From Arthrobacter sp. AQ5-06 (lineage in GTDB: Bacteria > Actinomycetota > Actinomycetes > Actinomycetales > Micrococcaceae): a DNA stretch of 64,000 bases. The notes beneath the pieces were generated by a model. The model saw only the letters and a program-made list of their open reading frames with translations. It did not search any database and was not told the DNA's origin. The stretch spans positions 1 to 64,000 of the forward strand of contig NZ_QMKP01000017.1 of the NCBI RefSeq assembly GCF_003287955.1, in the 5' to 3' direction. Shown in pieces: positions 54,247-64,000 of the stretch; positions within the stretch are counted from its first letter, which is position 1; each line of letters opens with the position of its first letter. A program made the position numbers and the translations under genes.

Positions 54247-55581
54247 GTGACACCATGGGACACGATGAAACTGCGCGCTGATCAGACCGGAGACCGTGGC
54301 ATTCCCATGCCCTTGTGGCTGCAGGGAGGCCTCGAAACGGCGCAGGCAGCCATCATTTCCGCGCTCCTGGCGGTGGTGCCCATTGTGGCCGTGTGGGCCA
54401 CCGCGGGTTTCCAGAACACCGCCTTTGATGCCCTGGCCCGCCTCGCCGGCCAGGGTTGGCTGCTGATTCACGGGGTGCCGCTGGAGCTCGCCGTGGTGTC
54501 CGGCGAGGCCGGCGCTGCCGGCAGTTCAGGCTCCGGCATGCTGTCCCTGGTGCCCCTCGGCCTGACCCTGATTCCGTTCCTCCTCGCCTGGCGCGCGGGA
54601 CGGCGCCTGGCCCGGGCCTCCTATACGGACCAGCTGTGGCAGGCGCTGTTTGGGTCGTGGGTGGTCTACTCGGCGTTCGGCGCGGCCACCGGCTTTGTGT
54701 GCCGAACGGCCGACGTCGTCATTAACATCTGGTTCGCAATGCTGATCCCGCTCATCCCGTTCGCCCTCGGCATGGTGATCGGCGCACGCCGCGAGGCAGG
54801 CTCGTGGAGCCGGCTGATCGGCGTCGACGCGGTCGACTGGATCTCGCGCACCAGCCAGCATTCCCGCTGGGCCGGCTCCTATTTGGGCTCCGCGGCGAAG
54901 GCGGGCTGTGTGGCACTTATGGCGGCGTTTGCGCTCGCCGGTGTGCTCCTGGCGGTGGACCTCTTCATCCACTGGAACCTGGTGATTGCTGTCTATGAAG
55001 CGCTCGACGCCGGCGCAATAGGCGGGGCCGCCCTCACCATCGCGCAGCTTGGGTACCTCCCCAACCTCGTGGTTTTTGCGCTGGCTTGGGTCTCGGGTTC
55101 GGGCTTCGCCCTGGGCGTGGGCTCTCAGGTGGGTCCGCTGGGCACCGCCACCGGGCCGCTGCCGTCCATCCCGGTCTTCGCCGCGATCCCGTCAGGTCCG
55201 CTGGACTACGGGTTCGTGGCCCTAGCGGTACCGGTTCTGGCGGGTGTCCTGGCCGGCTGGTGGTTCCTGCGCGAAGGCGAAAACCACTTCGACGAGTGGC
55301 TCTCCATCAAGCTGCACGCGCGCTGGTTCACAGCCACGGTGTCCACGGTTGCCCTCGGCGCGTTGATCGGGGTTGTGTCCGGTCTGCTGGCCGCCGGACT
55401 GGCCTGGCTGGCCCGCGGTTCTGCAGGACTCGGCCGACTCACCGCGATCGGACCGGACCCTTTGTCCATGGGACTCTGGCTCGCCGCTGAGGTCGGCATC
55501 GGCGTCGTGATCGGTTACGCAGCCGGACCCTGGCTGGAACGCCAGCAACACGTGGAGGAGGAAGCGGAACTGATCCGCTAG
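54247..55581 (+). CDS. DUF6350 family membrane protein
   Basis: A protein of up to 444 residues with about nine hydrophobic helices (for example 30-52, 85-105, 120-150, 205-230, 255-280, 310-330, 365-395, 410-430). The pattern WLLIHGVPLELAV, FLLAWRAGRRLARASY, IGAGAIGGAALTIAQL-like and the purN-linked position fit DUF6350, a conserved actinobacterial membrane family of unknown role. The GTG at 54247 or the ATG at 54265 may be the start; both precede the first helix. Confidence 0.82.
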   Translation: MTPWDTMKLRADQTGDRGIPMPLWLQGGLETAQAAIISALLAVVPIVAVWATAGFQNTAFDALARLAGQGWLLIHGVPLELAVVSGEAGAAGSSGSGMLSLVPLGLTLIPFLLAWRAGRRLARASYTDQLWQALFGSWVVYSAFGAATGFVCRTADVVINIWFAMLIPLIPFALGMVIGARREAGSWSRLIGVDAVDWISRTSQHSRWAGSYLGSAAKAGCVALMAAFALAGVLLAVDLFIHWNLVIAVYEALDAGAIGGAALTIAQLGYLPNLVVFALAWVSGSGFALGVGSQVGPLGTATGPLPSIPVFAAIPSGPLDYGFVALAVPVLAGVLAGWWFLREGENHFDEWLSIKLHARWFTATVSTVALGALIGVVSGLLAAGLAWLARGSAGLGRLTAIGPDPLSMGLWLAAEVGIGVVIGYAAGPWLERQQHVEEEAELIR

Positions 55582-55606
55582 TCTTTCGTGGCTGCCGGTG
55601 TGGCTG

Positions 55607-56035
55607 CTACGGGAGCCCCGGCAGCGAGCTTTCCAGCTGGACCCGGCAGTTGGAGAGCGCCTGGTCCGTGATGGCCTGCCGTGAGCAAGTCTGGAAGTCC
55701 TGGACCTGGCGGAAAAACAGTGCCGTCGCCAGGATGACCAGCAGCATGATCAGCGACACCACGAGTCCCGAGATGGTGCCGAACAGGATCAGCTTTGACT
55801 CCTTGAGCCTGGCCGACCGGACCAGCAGGAGAATACCCAGCACAAAGCTCGCAGCGGTCAGGATGCCGGTGAGCCAGAGGTAGCTGATGTCGAGCTGGTA
55901 GACGAAGAAGGCGCCCAGCACGGTGACAATGAAGATCCGGAACAGGGTGCGGGTTTTGGTGAGCGAGCCTTTGGCGGCCTCGCTGAGCGGCTCTTTGGTC
56001 CGCTGTTGGCCAGCGGGATCCGGGTTGTTGTTCAT
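55607..56035 (-). CDS. Hypothetical membrane protein
   Basis: A 142-residue protein: hydrophilic head (1-28), three helices near 30-50, 53-72 and 83-106, and an external tail with two cysteines (QTCSRQ, SNCRVQ) that could pair. No family recognised. It sits in the gap between DUF6350 and purN, on the opposite strand. The start ATG follows GGAAAAC, weak. Confidence 0.7.
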   Translation of the reverse strand: MNNNPDPAGQQRTKEPLSEAAKGSLTKTRTLFRIFIVTVLGAFFVYQLDISYLWLTGILTAASFVLGILLLVRSARLKESKLILFGTISGLVVSLIMLLVILATALFFRQVQDFQTCSRQAITDQALSNCRVQLESSLPGLP

Positions 56036-56074
56036 GTTTTCCAGCCTACGCGAGCGTGCCCATAAGCTAGACCC

Positions 56075-56650
56075 ATGCGCATCGTAGTCCTCGTTTCCGG
56101 TACCGGGTCCAATCTCCAGGCAGTCATCGACGCCGTTACGTCAGGGGAGCTGGACGTCGAAATCGCCGCGGTGGGTGCCGACCGGGAAGGGACCTACGGC
56201 GTCGAACGCTCCTCAGAAGCCGGGCTGGAGACGTTTGTGGTCAACTTCAACTCCTTCCCCACACGTGACGAATGGGACGCCGCACTGACCGACCGCGTCG
56301 CTTCCTACGCCCCGGACGTGGTGGTCTCCTCAGGCTTTATGCGTATCGTCAGCGCCGACTTCATCGAGGCCTTCAACGGCAAATACCTCAACACCCACCC
56401 GGCCCTGCTGCCTGCTTTCCCCGGCGCCCACGGCGTCCGCGATGCCATGGCGTACGGCGTGAAGGTCACCGGCTGCACGGTGCACTGGGCCGACGCCGGG
56501 GTGGACACCGGGCCCATCATCGCCCAGGAAGCCGTGGCGATTGAACCGGGGGAGACCGAGGAAACCCTGCACGAACGCATTAAGGTCGTGGAGCGCCGCC
56601 TCCTGGTCAGCACCCTGGCCGCCCTCGCCGCCGCCCAGAAGCCCGCCTGA
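56075..56650 (+). CDS. purN: Phosphoribosylglycinamide formyltransferase 1
   Basis: A 191-residue purine biosynthesis enzyme that transfers formyl from 10-formyltetrahydrofolate to GAR. MRIVVLVSGTGSNLQAVIDA binds the phosphate; FMRIVSADFIEAFNGKYLNT HPALLP holds the catalytic Asn and His; VHWADAGVDTGPIIAQEAV the Asp. Full normal length. In many relatives purH follows directly; here a transporter gene on the other strand lies between. Confidence 0.95.
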   Translation: MRIVVLVSGTGSNLQAVIDAVTSGELDVEIAAVGADREGTYGVERSSEAGLETFVVNFNSFPTRDEWDAALTDRVASYAPDVVVSSGFMRIVSADFIEAFNGKYLNTHPALLPAFPGAHGVRDAMAYGVKVTGCTVHWADAGVDTGPIIAQEAVAIEPGETEETLHERIKVVERRLLVSTLAALAAAQKPA

Positions 56651-56659
56651 TTCCCTCGA

Positions 56660-56715
56660 TGCTCTATCACTTGTTGTCGTTCTGAGGGCTCAGAACGACC
56701 GTAACTGATAGAGCA
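56660..56715. repeat. Double inverted repeat between purN and the MFS gene
   Basis: Outer arms TGCTCTATCA and TGATAGAGCA and inner arms TCGTTCTGAG and CTCAGAACGA form one 56-base structure with two mismatched 7-base stretches between the arms. It lies between convergent gene ends and can act as a bidirectional terminator; the symmetry also fits a mobile palindromic unit. Confidence 0.8.
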
Positions 56716-56726
56716 TTCAGGAGGGG

Positions 56727-58079
56727 CTACTCGAGGCGGCGCTGCTTGGTTTCGGGGGAGAAGAACGCCATCCACAGGACAGCCACCAGCACCAGCCCGC
56801 CGGCCAGGGCGAAGGACGTGGCCAGGCCCATCTCGGGCCAGAAGTAGTTCGCAAATATCAGAGGCCCGAAGCCGGCGCCCAGCCGCGAAAACGTTGACGC
56901 CCAGCCAAATCCAGTACCGCGGAGCTCGGTTGGGTACAGCTCCGACACATAGGCGTAGAGCACGGGAATCGCTATCTGCACCACAAAGCCGAACACCAGG
57001 AGCCAGAACACCGCGGCCGTGGGGATGTCCACCACAATCGCCACGATCACCAGGGTCAGTGCGGACAGCGGGCCGGTGATGGCCAGGATCCACTTGCGGC
57101 CCACACGTTCCACCAGCAGCGCTGCCACAACTACACCCAAGAGCCCAACAGCCGCCATGGACGCCGTGGTTACAAATGCCTTGTACTCGGCGAAGCCGGC
57201 GCCGATCAGGATCCGCGGCATCCACGTCAGCGACAGATAGTAGACCAGCAGGATGCTGAAGAAGAGGGCCCACGCCGCCGTGGTGATCTTCCAGTTGAAC
57301 TGCCACACGAGCCGCAGCTGATGCCAGGCGCTGCCGGCGGAGAGCCGCGGAACTTCCTGCGCGTCGGGCAGGCTGTAGGCACGGGGTTCGGCGCCGGTTT
57401 CTGCCACGAGGGCGTCGATGACCTTGGCCGCTTCCTCGCGGCGGCCCTTGCGGATGAGGAACAGCGGGGATTCCGGCACACTGCGCCGGACCCAGAACAC
57501 CAGGAGTGCAGGCAACACCATCACCAGCATGGTCAGCCGCCAGTCGCCGAATACGGCCACGAGACCGGCTGACACAAAGCCGGCAAGGGCCGCGCCCACC
57601 GGCCACCAACCGTCCATCGCGGTGAGGACTTTCCCGCGCTGCTTACGTGGTGTGAACTCACTCACCAGCGCGTAGTCCACCGGAATGCAGCCGCCCAGAC
57701 CGAAGCCGGCCATAAAACGGAACACGCAGAACCAGATGAAGTCGGGGGAGTATGCGCCCAGGACGGTGAAGAGGGAGAAGATCAGCAGCGTGGCCGTGAA
57801 TGCCTTCTTGCGCCCGATTGTGTCCGCGATGGTGCCCCACACAAACGCGCCCAGGGCCATGCCGATCAGGTTGGAAGTACCCACCCAGGCCACATCGCCA
57901 GGAGCCAGGGCCCAGTGCGTCGAGAGCAGCGGGATGAGGATGCCGTTGAGCGTCACGTCCCAGGCATCGAACATAAAGCCGAGGCCGCCGATCACGAAGA
58001 TCCGGCCCTGGACTTTCCATCGCCAGGGCAGTTCCTGGACCACCTGTTCGCCGCTGGGCACAGTGGTGTAAGTATTCAT
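56727..58079 (-). CDS. MFS transporter (sugar/metabolite:H+ symporter type)
   Basis: A 450-residue twelve-helix carrier of the sugar porter/aromatic acid group. Loop motifs are VWGTIADTIGRKKAFTATLL, RFMAGFGLGGCIPVDYALVS, EFTPRKQRGK, and PESPLFLIRKGRREEA in the central loop; the second half has VERVGRKWIL and SELYPTELRGTGFG. Substrate not readable. Start follows GGAGG. It sits between purN and purH on the opposite strand and appears inserted there. Confidence 0.87.
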   Translation of the reverse strand: MNTYTTVPSGEQVVQELPWRWKVQGRIFVIGGLGFMFDAWDVTLNGILIPLLSTHWALAPGDVAWVGTSNLIGMALGAFVWGTIADTIGRKKAFTATLLIFSLFTVLGAYSPDFIWFCVFRFMAGFGLGGCIPVDYALVSEFTPRKQRGKVLTAMDGWWPVGAALAGFVSAGLVAVFGDWRLTMLVMVLPALLVFWVRRSVPESPLFLIRKGRREEAAKVIDALVAETGAEPRAYSLPDAQEVPRLSAGSAWHQLRLVWQFNWKITTAAWALFFSILLVYYLSLTWMPRILIGAGFAEYKAFVTTASMAAVGLLGVVVAALLVERVGRKWILAITGPLSALTLVIVAIVVDIPTAAVFWLLVFGFVVQIAIPVLYAYVSELYPTELRGTGFGWASTFSRLGAGFGPLIFANYFWPEMGLATSFALAGGLVLVAVLWMAFFSPETKQRRLE

Positions 58080-58221
58080 CGCAGCCTCCTGTGAAAACTC
58101 TAACCGTGCCCACTGACGTTCACACTGCTGCCGGCAAGCGGGGCAAACCGGACAACACGATAAACTTGGCCTATCCCCACCAACCGCGGCACTGTTCCGC
58201 GAGATCAGACGGAGACTTTTT

Positions 58222-59907
58222 GTGAGCGTCACGCAGCCTGACCGTGTATCCATCGACCGTGTTCCTATCCGCCGGGCGCTGATCTCGGTTTACGACAAGA
58301 CCGGTCTGGAGGATCTCGCCGAGGGCCTGCACGCTGCCGGCGTGAAGATCGTCTCCACCGGTTCCACGGCCAAGAAGATCGCCGCGGCCGGCATCCCGGT
58401 CCAGGAAGTCGAAGAAGTCACCGGTTCCCCGGAAATGCTGGACGGCCGCGTCAAGACGCTGCACCCGCGCGTCCACGGCGGCATCCTGGCGGACCGCCGC
58501 GTCCCCGCGCACATGGAAACCCTCGCCGGCATGGAGATCGAAACCTTCGACCTGGTGGTGGTGAACCTCTACCCGTTCGTTGAGACCGTGAAGTCCGGCG
58601 CCGCGCCGGACGACGTTGTGGAGCAGATCGACATCGGCGGCCCCGCCATGGTGCGTTCGGCAGCGAAGAACCACGCCGCCGTCGCCATTGTTGTCGACCC
58701 CACGTTCTACGGCTCCGTGATCACCGCCGCCGCTGAGGGCGGCTTTGACCTGAAGACCCGACGGCGGCTCGCCGCCAAGGCGTTCGCCCACACCGCCACC
58801 TACGACAACGCCGTGGCCACCTGGACTGCCAGCCAGTTCCTGGATGAAGACGGCGACGGCGTCATCGACTGGCCTGCTTACGCCGGCCTGGCGCTGGAGC
58901 GCTCCGAGGTCCTCCGCTACGGCGAAAACCCGCACCAGCAGGCCGCGCTTTACGTGGACAAGGCAGCCCCGGCCGGCATCGCGCAGGCCGACCAGCTGCA
59001 CGGCAAGGCCATGAGCTACAACAACTTCGTCGACGCCGACGCCGCCCTCCGCGCCGCGTTCGACTTCGCCGAGCCCGCTGTCGCCATCATCAAGCACGCC
59101 AACCCGTGCGGTGTCGCCGTTGGTTCCGCTGATGCTGCAGACCCGATCGCCGATGCCCACGCCAAGGCCCACGCCTGCGACCCCGTCTCCGCCTTCGGCG
59201 GCGTCATCGCTGCCAACCGCACGGTCACCGCCGCCATGGCCGAGACCGTTGCCGGCATCTTCACCGAGGTTGTCATCGCCCCGGACTTCGAGCCGGAAGC
59301 CGTGGAGATCCTCTCCAGGAAGAAGAACATCCGCCTGCTCGCCCTCCCCGAAGGCCACGACCGCTACCCGGCCGAAATGCGCCAGGTTTCCGGCGGTGTG
59401 CTGGTTCAGATGAGCGACAAGGTGGACGCTGACGGCGACAACCCCGCCAACTGGACCCTCACCGCCGGCGAAGCCGCTGACGAAAAGACCCTCGAGGACC
59501 TCGCCTTCGCCTGGACTGCGTGCCGCGCGGCCAAATCCAACGCCATCCTGCTGGCCGACAACGGTGCGGCCGTGGGCATCGGCATGGGCCAGGTCAACCG
59601 CCTGGACTCCTGCCGCCTCGCCGTCGAGCGCGCCAACACGCTGGGCGTTTCGGTTGAGTCCGACGTCGAAGGTGCTGGCGGTGCGTCAAACGCCGACGCG
59701 ACCGGCGCACCCGAGCGCGCCCGCGGTGCCGTCGCAGCCTCCGACGCATTCTTCCCGTTCGCTGACGGCCTGCAGATCCTGATCGACGCCGGCGTGCGCG
59801 CAGTGGTCCAGCCGGGCGGTTCCGTCCGGGATGAGGAAGTCGTCGCCGCAGCGAACGCGGCCGGCATCACCATGTACTTCACGGGTGCCCGCCACTTCTT
59901 TCACTAG
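58222..59907 (+). CDS. purH: Bifunctional AICAR transformylase/IMP cyclohydrolase
   Basis: A 561-residue enzyme for the last two steps of IMP synthesis. Residues 12-150 are the cyclohydrolase MGS-like fold: [43 protein letters not shown]. The transformylase part has [12 protein letters not shown], the catalytic Lys-His in [12 protein letters not shown], and near the end [20 protein letters not shown] and TGARHFFH. The GTG start follows GGAGAC. Length normal. Confidence 0.96.
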   Translation: MSVTQPDRVSIDRVPIRRALISVYDKTGLEDLAEGLHAAGVKIVSTGSTAKKIAAAGIPVQEVEEVTGSPEMLDGRVKTLHPRVHGGILADRRVPAHMETLAGMEIETFDLVVVNLYPFVETVKSGAAPDDVVEQIDIGGPAMVRSAAKNHAAVAIVVDPTFYGSVITAAAEGGFDLKTRRRLAAKAFAHTATYDNAVATWTASQFLDEDGDGVIDWPAYAGLALERSEVLRYGENPHQQAALYVDKAAPAGIAQADQLHGKAMSYNNFVDADAALRAAFDFAEPAVAIIKHANPCGVAVGSADAADPIADAHAKAHACDPVSAFGGVIAANRTVTAAMAETVAGIFTEVVIAPDFEPEAVEILSRKKNIRLLALPEGHDRYPAEMRQVSGGVLVQMSDKVDADGDNPANWTLTAGEAADEKTLEDLAFAWTACRAAKSNAILLADNGAAVGIGMGQVNRLDSCRLAVERANTLGVSVESDVEGAGGASNADATGAPERARGAVAASDAFFPFADGLQILIDAGVRAVVQPGGSVRDEEVVAAANAAGITMYFTGARHFFH

Positions 59908-59915
59908 AACCACTC

Positions 59916-60028
59916 CCATCGATTGCTCCACAGGAGCCTTTCACCTCTGAAAACGGCGCGGGGCCCGCTCCGGCAGGCTTCCCTGGCCGAGCTTGCGAGG
60001 CGCGGGGCCGGTAGGGAGCAATCGATGG
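59916..60028. repeat. Inverted repeat enclosing a dispersed element
   Basis: CCATCGATTGCTCC (59916-59929) and GGAGCAATCGATGG (60015-60028) are perfect 14-base inverted repeats right after purH. Between them lies a second-family element (TTCCCTGGCCGAGCTTGCGA) also present at 48831. The unit looks like an inserted or mobile palindromic element. Confidence 0.7.
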
Positions 60029-60042
60029 TGTGGCAAACGTCG

Positions 60043-60077
60043 ACGGCGCCTGTCCCCGCTGAGGGGACAGGCGCCGT
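60043..60077. terminator. Bidirectional hairpin behind purH and the protease
   Basis: ACGGCGCCTGTCCCC and its complement AGGGGACAGGCGCCGT with a short GCTG loop. Very stable stem, no T run on the plus strand, AAACGT/TTTGCC on the minus side. Confidence 0.75.
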
Positions 60078-60094
60078 GGGGCCTTAATGGGCAG

Positions 60095-60316
60095 CTAGGA
60101 AGGACGTGGTGCCGGGTCCGCGCCCCGCTGCATGAGGCGCGGACCCCCTTCCGGAAGCCGAAGCTCCCGGGGCTTGGCGTCGGCCATTCGCTGTTTGGTC
60201 CAGTACTCGAGGATCTCCTCGTGGGTCTGGGCCGATTTGCTATGGCTGACGGATCCGTTGCCGGATTCCTCGTCCTTCGAGGAGTTCCTAGGCGGCTGCG
60301 GCAAAGTTGTACGCAT
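60095..60316 (-). CDS. Small hypothetical protein overlapping the protease stop
   Basis: A frame of up to 73 residues. Its part HEEILEYWTKQRMADAKP resembles the segment ADYWTPDRMRAAIPGD after the signal peptide of the adjoining protease, so it may be a small companion protein or a relic of a second protease propeptide. The ATG lies 29 bases inside the protease gene in another frame. No ribosome site is clear. Tentative. Confidence 0.4.
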   Translation of the reverse strand: MRTTLPQPPRNSSKDEESGNGSVSHSKSAQTHEEILEYWTKQRMADAKPRELRLPEGGPRLMQRGADPAPRPS

Positions 60317-61256
60317 CCTGGATGACAGTGCCCCAGTACGGCCCGTACATTACGGCCGACCGGTTGTAGCCGTAGCTGTTGATCGAGTTCTGGACGCCGT
60401 CGGAGCCGCTGCCGATGAACCACGGGCCGCCGGAGGAGCCGCCGGTCATGTCGCACGGGATTCCCTGGGTAGCGAACTGCGGGTTGTTGGTGTCATTGGT
60501 GGCCGTGCCGGTGCAGCTCCAGAGGGAGGTGCCGTTGAACGGCAACGCCTGGGGGTATCCGTAGGACTTGTAGGTCAGGCCCCGCGGCTGGTTGAAGGCC
60601 ACACCCGAGGCGCCGACGACATCCCCCAATTTCGCCCCATCTTCGCGCGGGTTCACGACGGCGAATCCAGTGTCGTAGGTCATGTCACCGTTGGCGGTCC
60701 ACTGGGTGGGGGCAAAGAGCTTCGTGGCGGTCCACTTGCCGTATGGAGCGTTGCCGTTGTCGTAGGCCGGGATGAACGCGAAGTTGGTGACGAACGCGCC
60801 GGGCCCTTCGTTGAGGCAGTGTCCAGCCGTGGCCACCGTGCTCTTGTTGGCAGAGGAGACGGCGTTCCCGGAGCAGACGTAGTTAGTGGTCCCGATGCTG
60901 AAGAAGACCTTGCCGATGTGGTCCACCGGTGTCTCAAGCTTGGCAATGGTGGGTTTGCCCTTGGTGGCCTTCACCTTGGTGGAGGCTCCCTTTTCCACCG
61001 AAATGGCGCTGGAGGTGTTGCCTCGTTCCACTGCCTTGTCGGCCAGGACATCGCCGGGTATCGCGGCGCGCATGCGGTCCGGGGTCCAGTAGTCGGCCGT
61101 GCCGGTGCTGTCCAGCGTTGCGCTGGCAACTGAAGGTGCTGCTTTAACGTCCGACGCCGATGGGGCAGCATGGGCACTTCCGGCGCCAACCAGCGCCAAG
61201 AGGGCAGCTGCCGAAAGGCTCAGGATGTTGGTGGCCAAGGACCTGGTACGCGTCAT
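60288..61256 (-). CDS. Secreted trypsin-like serine protease
   Basis: A 322-residue exported protease. Signal peptide about 1-31 ending in AHA; a pro-region with DYWTPDRMRAAIPGDVLADK (60-80) probably inhibits until processing. Chymotrypsin-fold triad: His in VATAGHC, Asp in TYDTGFAVV, Ser in MTGGSSGGPW. Paired cysteines (YVCSGN/AGHC, SCTGT/IPCDMT) suggest disulfides. Resembles the glutamyl endopeptidase-like V8 group in layout. Start is the ATG at 61254-61256, beginning a classic signal sequence (MTRTRSLATNIL); a longer upstream frame is not needed. Confidence 0.9.
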   Translation of the reverse strand: MTRTRSLATNILSLSAAALLALVGAGSAHAAPSASDVKAAPSVASATLDSTGTADYWTPDRMRAAIPGDVLADKAVERGNTSSAISVEKGASTKVKATKGKPTIAKLETPVDHIGKVFFSIGTTNYVCSGNAVSSANKSTVATAGHCLNEGPGAFVTNFAFIPAYDNGNAPYGKWTATKLFAPTQWTANGDMTYDTGFAVVNPREDGAKLGDVVGASGVAFNQPRGLTYKSYGYPQALPFNGTSLWSCTGTATNDTNNPQFATQGIPCDMTGGSSGGPWFIGSGSDGVQNSINSYGYNRSAVMYGPYWGTVIQDAYNFAAAA

Positions 61257-61497
61257 TGTTGTCCTGTCTGAAACGGGTGAGGGCGTGCCCGGGAGAGCCG
61301 CCGCGTGACCCATGTAACCTATCGAGACATGACAAATTTGTAAATACTAGTGACGCCTCAAGTATGGTATGAAAACACTGCCCGGTCTGGATGGTACCGG
61401 TGCGCGGCTCTGGTAAAACCCTTGCGGAAGGGTATTTTCTCTATACGGTGATACGTCCGATCTGGGCTCCGGACTCTCAGCGAAGTGGGGTCCAATC

Positions 61498-61725
61498 GTG
61501 ATTGCTTTCCGGAAATCCGCCAACAGGTCCGCCGTGAACGGCTGGCATGTGTCGGCCGACGCCAGCGCCCAGGGTGCTTCCCCGGACATTGAGGCGTACG
61601 CCGCAGCCCTGCAGCTGCGCGACGTCGATCCGGTCCACTCGTTCACAGCCGCCGAAGAGCTGCGCCGCCAGGACCCCAAGTACGTGCAACTCTGGCCAAG
61701 TGACATACCGCACAAGAGGCGCTGA
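61498..61725 (+). CDS. Small hypothetical protein
   Basis: A 75-residue, probably cytosolic protein with GTG start. SPDIEAYAAALQLRDVDPVH and SFTAAEELRRQDPKYVQLW suggest two short helices. No signal peptide, membrane helix or known domain. Ribosome site GAAGTGGGG is weak. Codon use looks protein-coding, but function is unknown. Confidence 0.55.
   Translation: MIAFRKSANRSAVNGWHVSADASAQGASPDIEAYAAALQLRDVDPVHSFTAAEELRRQDPKYVQLWPSDIPHKRR

Positions 61726-64000
<2,275 letters not shown>

Overview
The window comes from a high-GC actinobacterium, most likely Arthrobacter, Pseudarthrobacter or a close relative in the Micrococcaceae. This is inferred from the monomeric isocitrate dehydrogenase, the DUF6350-purN-purH neighbourhood, frequent GTG starts with GTGA/ATGA overlaps, and short intergenic repeats around GTTTCGACAGGCTCAACC. 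No rRNA, tRNA or CRISPR array was seen.

Left part (0-16 kb) is accessory and scarred. It opens with two tandem AbiTii-domain genes, the second lacking the C-terminal domain of the first. A frameshifted alpha/beta-hydrolase copy follows (intact paralogue at 27.6 kb). A nucleoside-salvage locus then resembles the uridine loci of other actinobacteria: ribokinase, divergent from an MFS carrier and a nucleoside hydrolase (iunH). From 8.2 to 13.3 kb is a mosaic: two partial copies of the iunH 3' end, one broken and one intact copy of a GntR/UTRA regulator, an orphan subtilase tail, an SRPBCC protein and a secreted phosphoesterase with a Pro/Thr linker. Two small secreted-protein genes and abutting, internally deleted relics of dhaK and a butanediol dehydrogenase gene close this part.

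At 16-25 kb is a polyol operon: xylulokinase and a SorC-type regulator, divergent from a binding-protein importer (no ATPase gene) and two polyol dehydrogenases. Together they would import a sugar alcohol, oxidise it to a ketose such as D-xylulose and phosphorylate it. A 44-bp piece of the butanediol dehydrogenase gene lies on both sides. Next come a transposase relic, a HipBA toxin-antitoxin pair, and a row of four gene relics: Phd antitoxin start, SMC-like coiled coil, JetD of Wadjet, and a GGDEF domain.

From 28 to 46 kb are ordinary catabolic and regulatory genes: cold-shock protein, a lone cytochrome oxidase subunit I, gluconate uptake and kinase with GntR, an SDR, PaiB, a DMT exporter facing a MocR regulator across a palindrome, a RibD-like reductase, and a large hybrid histidine kinase overlapping a PleD-type diguanylate cyclase.

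From 46 to 64 kb are an MBL-rhodanese protein, UDP-glucose-type dehydrogenase coupled to a glycosyltransferase, flotillin with an NfeD-like partner, an HNH nuclease, a DUF4383 protein, a broken lipoprotein gene, DUF6350-purN-(MFS)-purH, a secreted trypsin-like protease, and the first 685 codons of isocitrate dehydrogenase.
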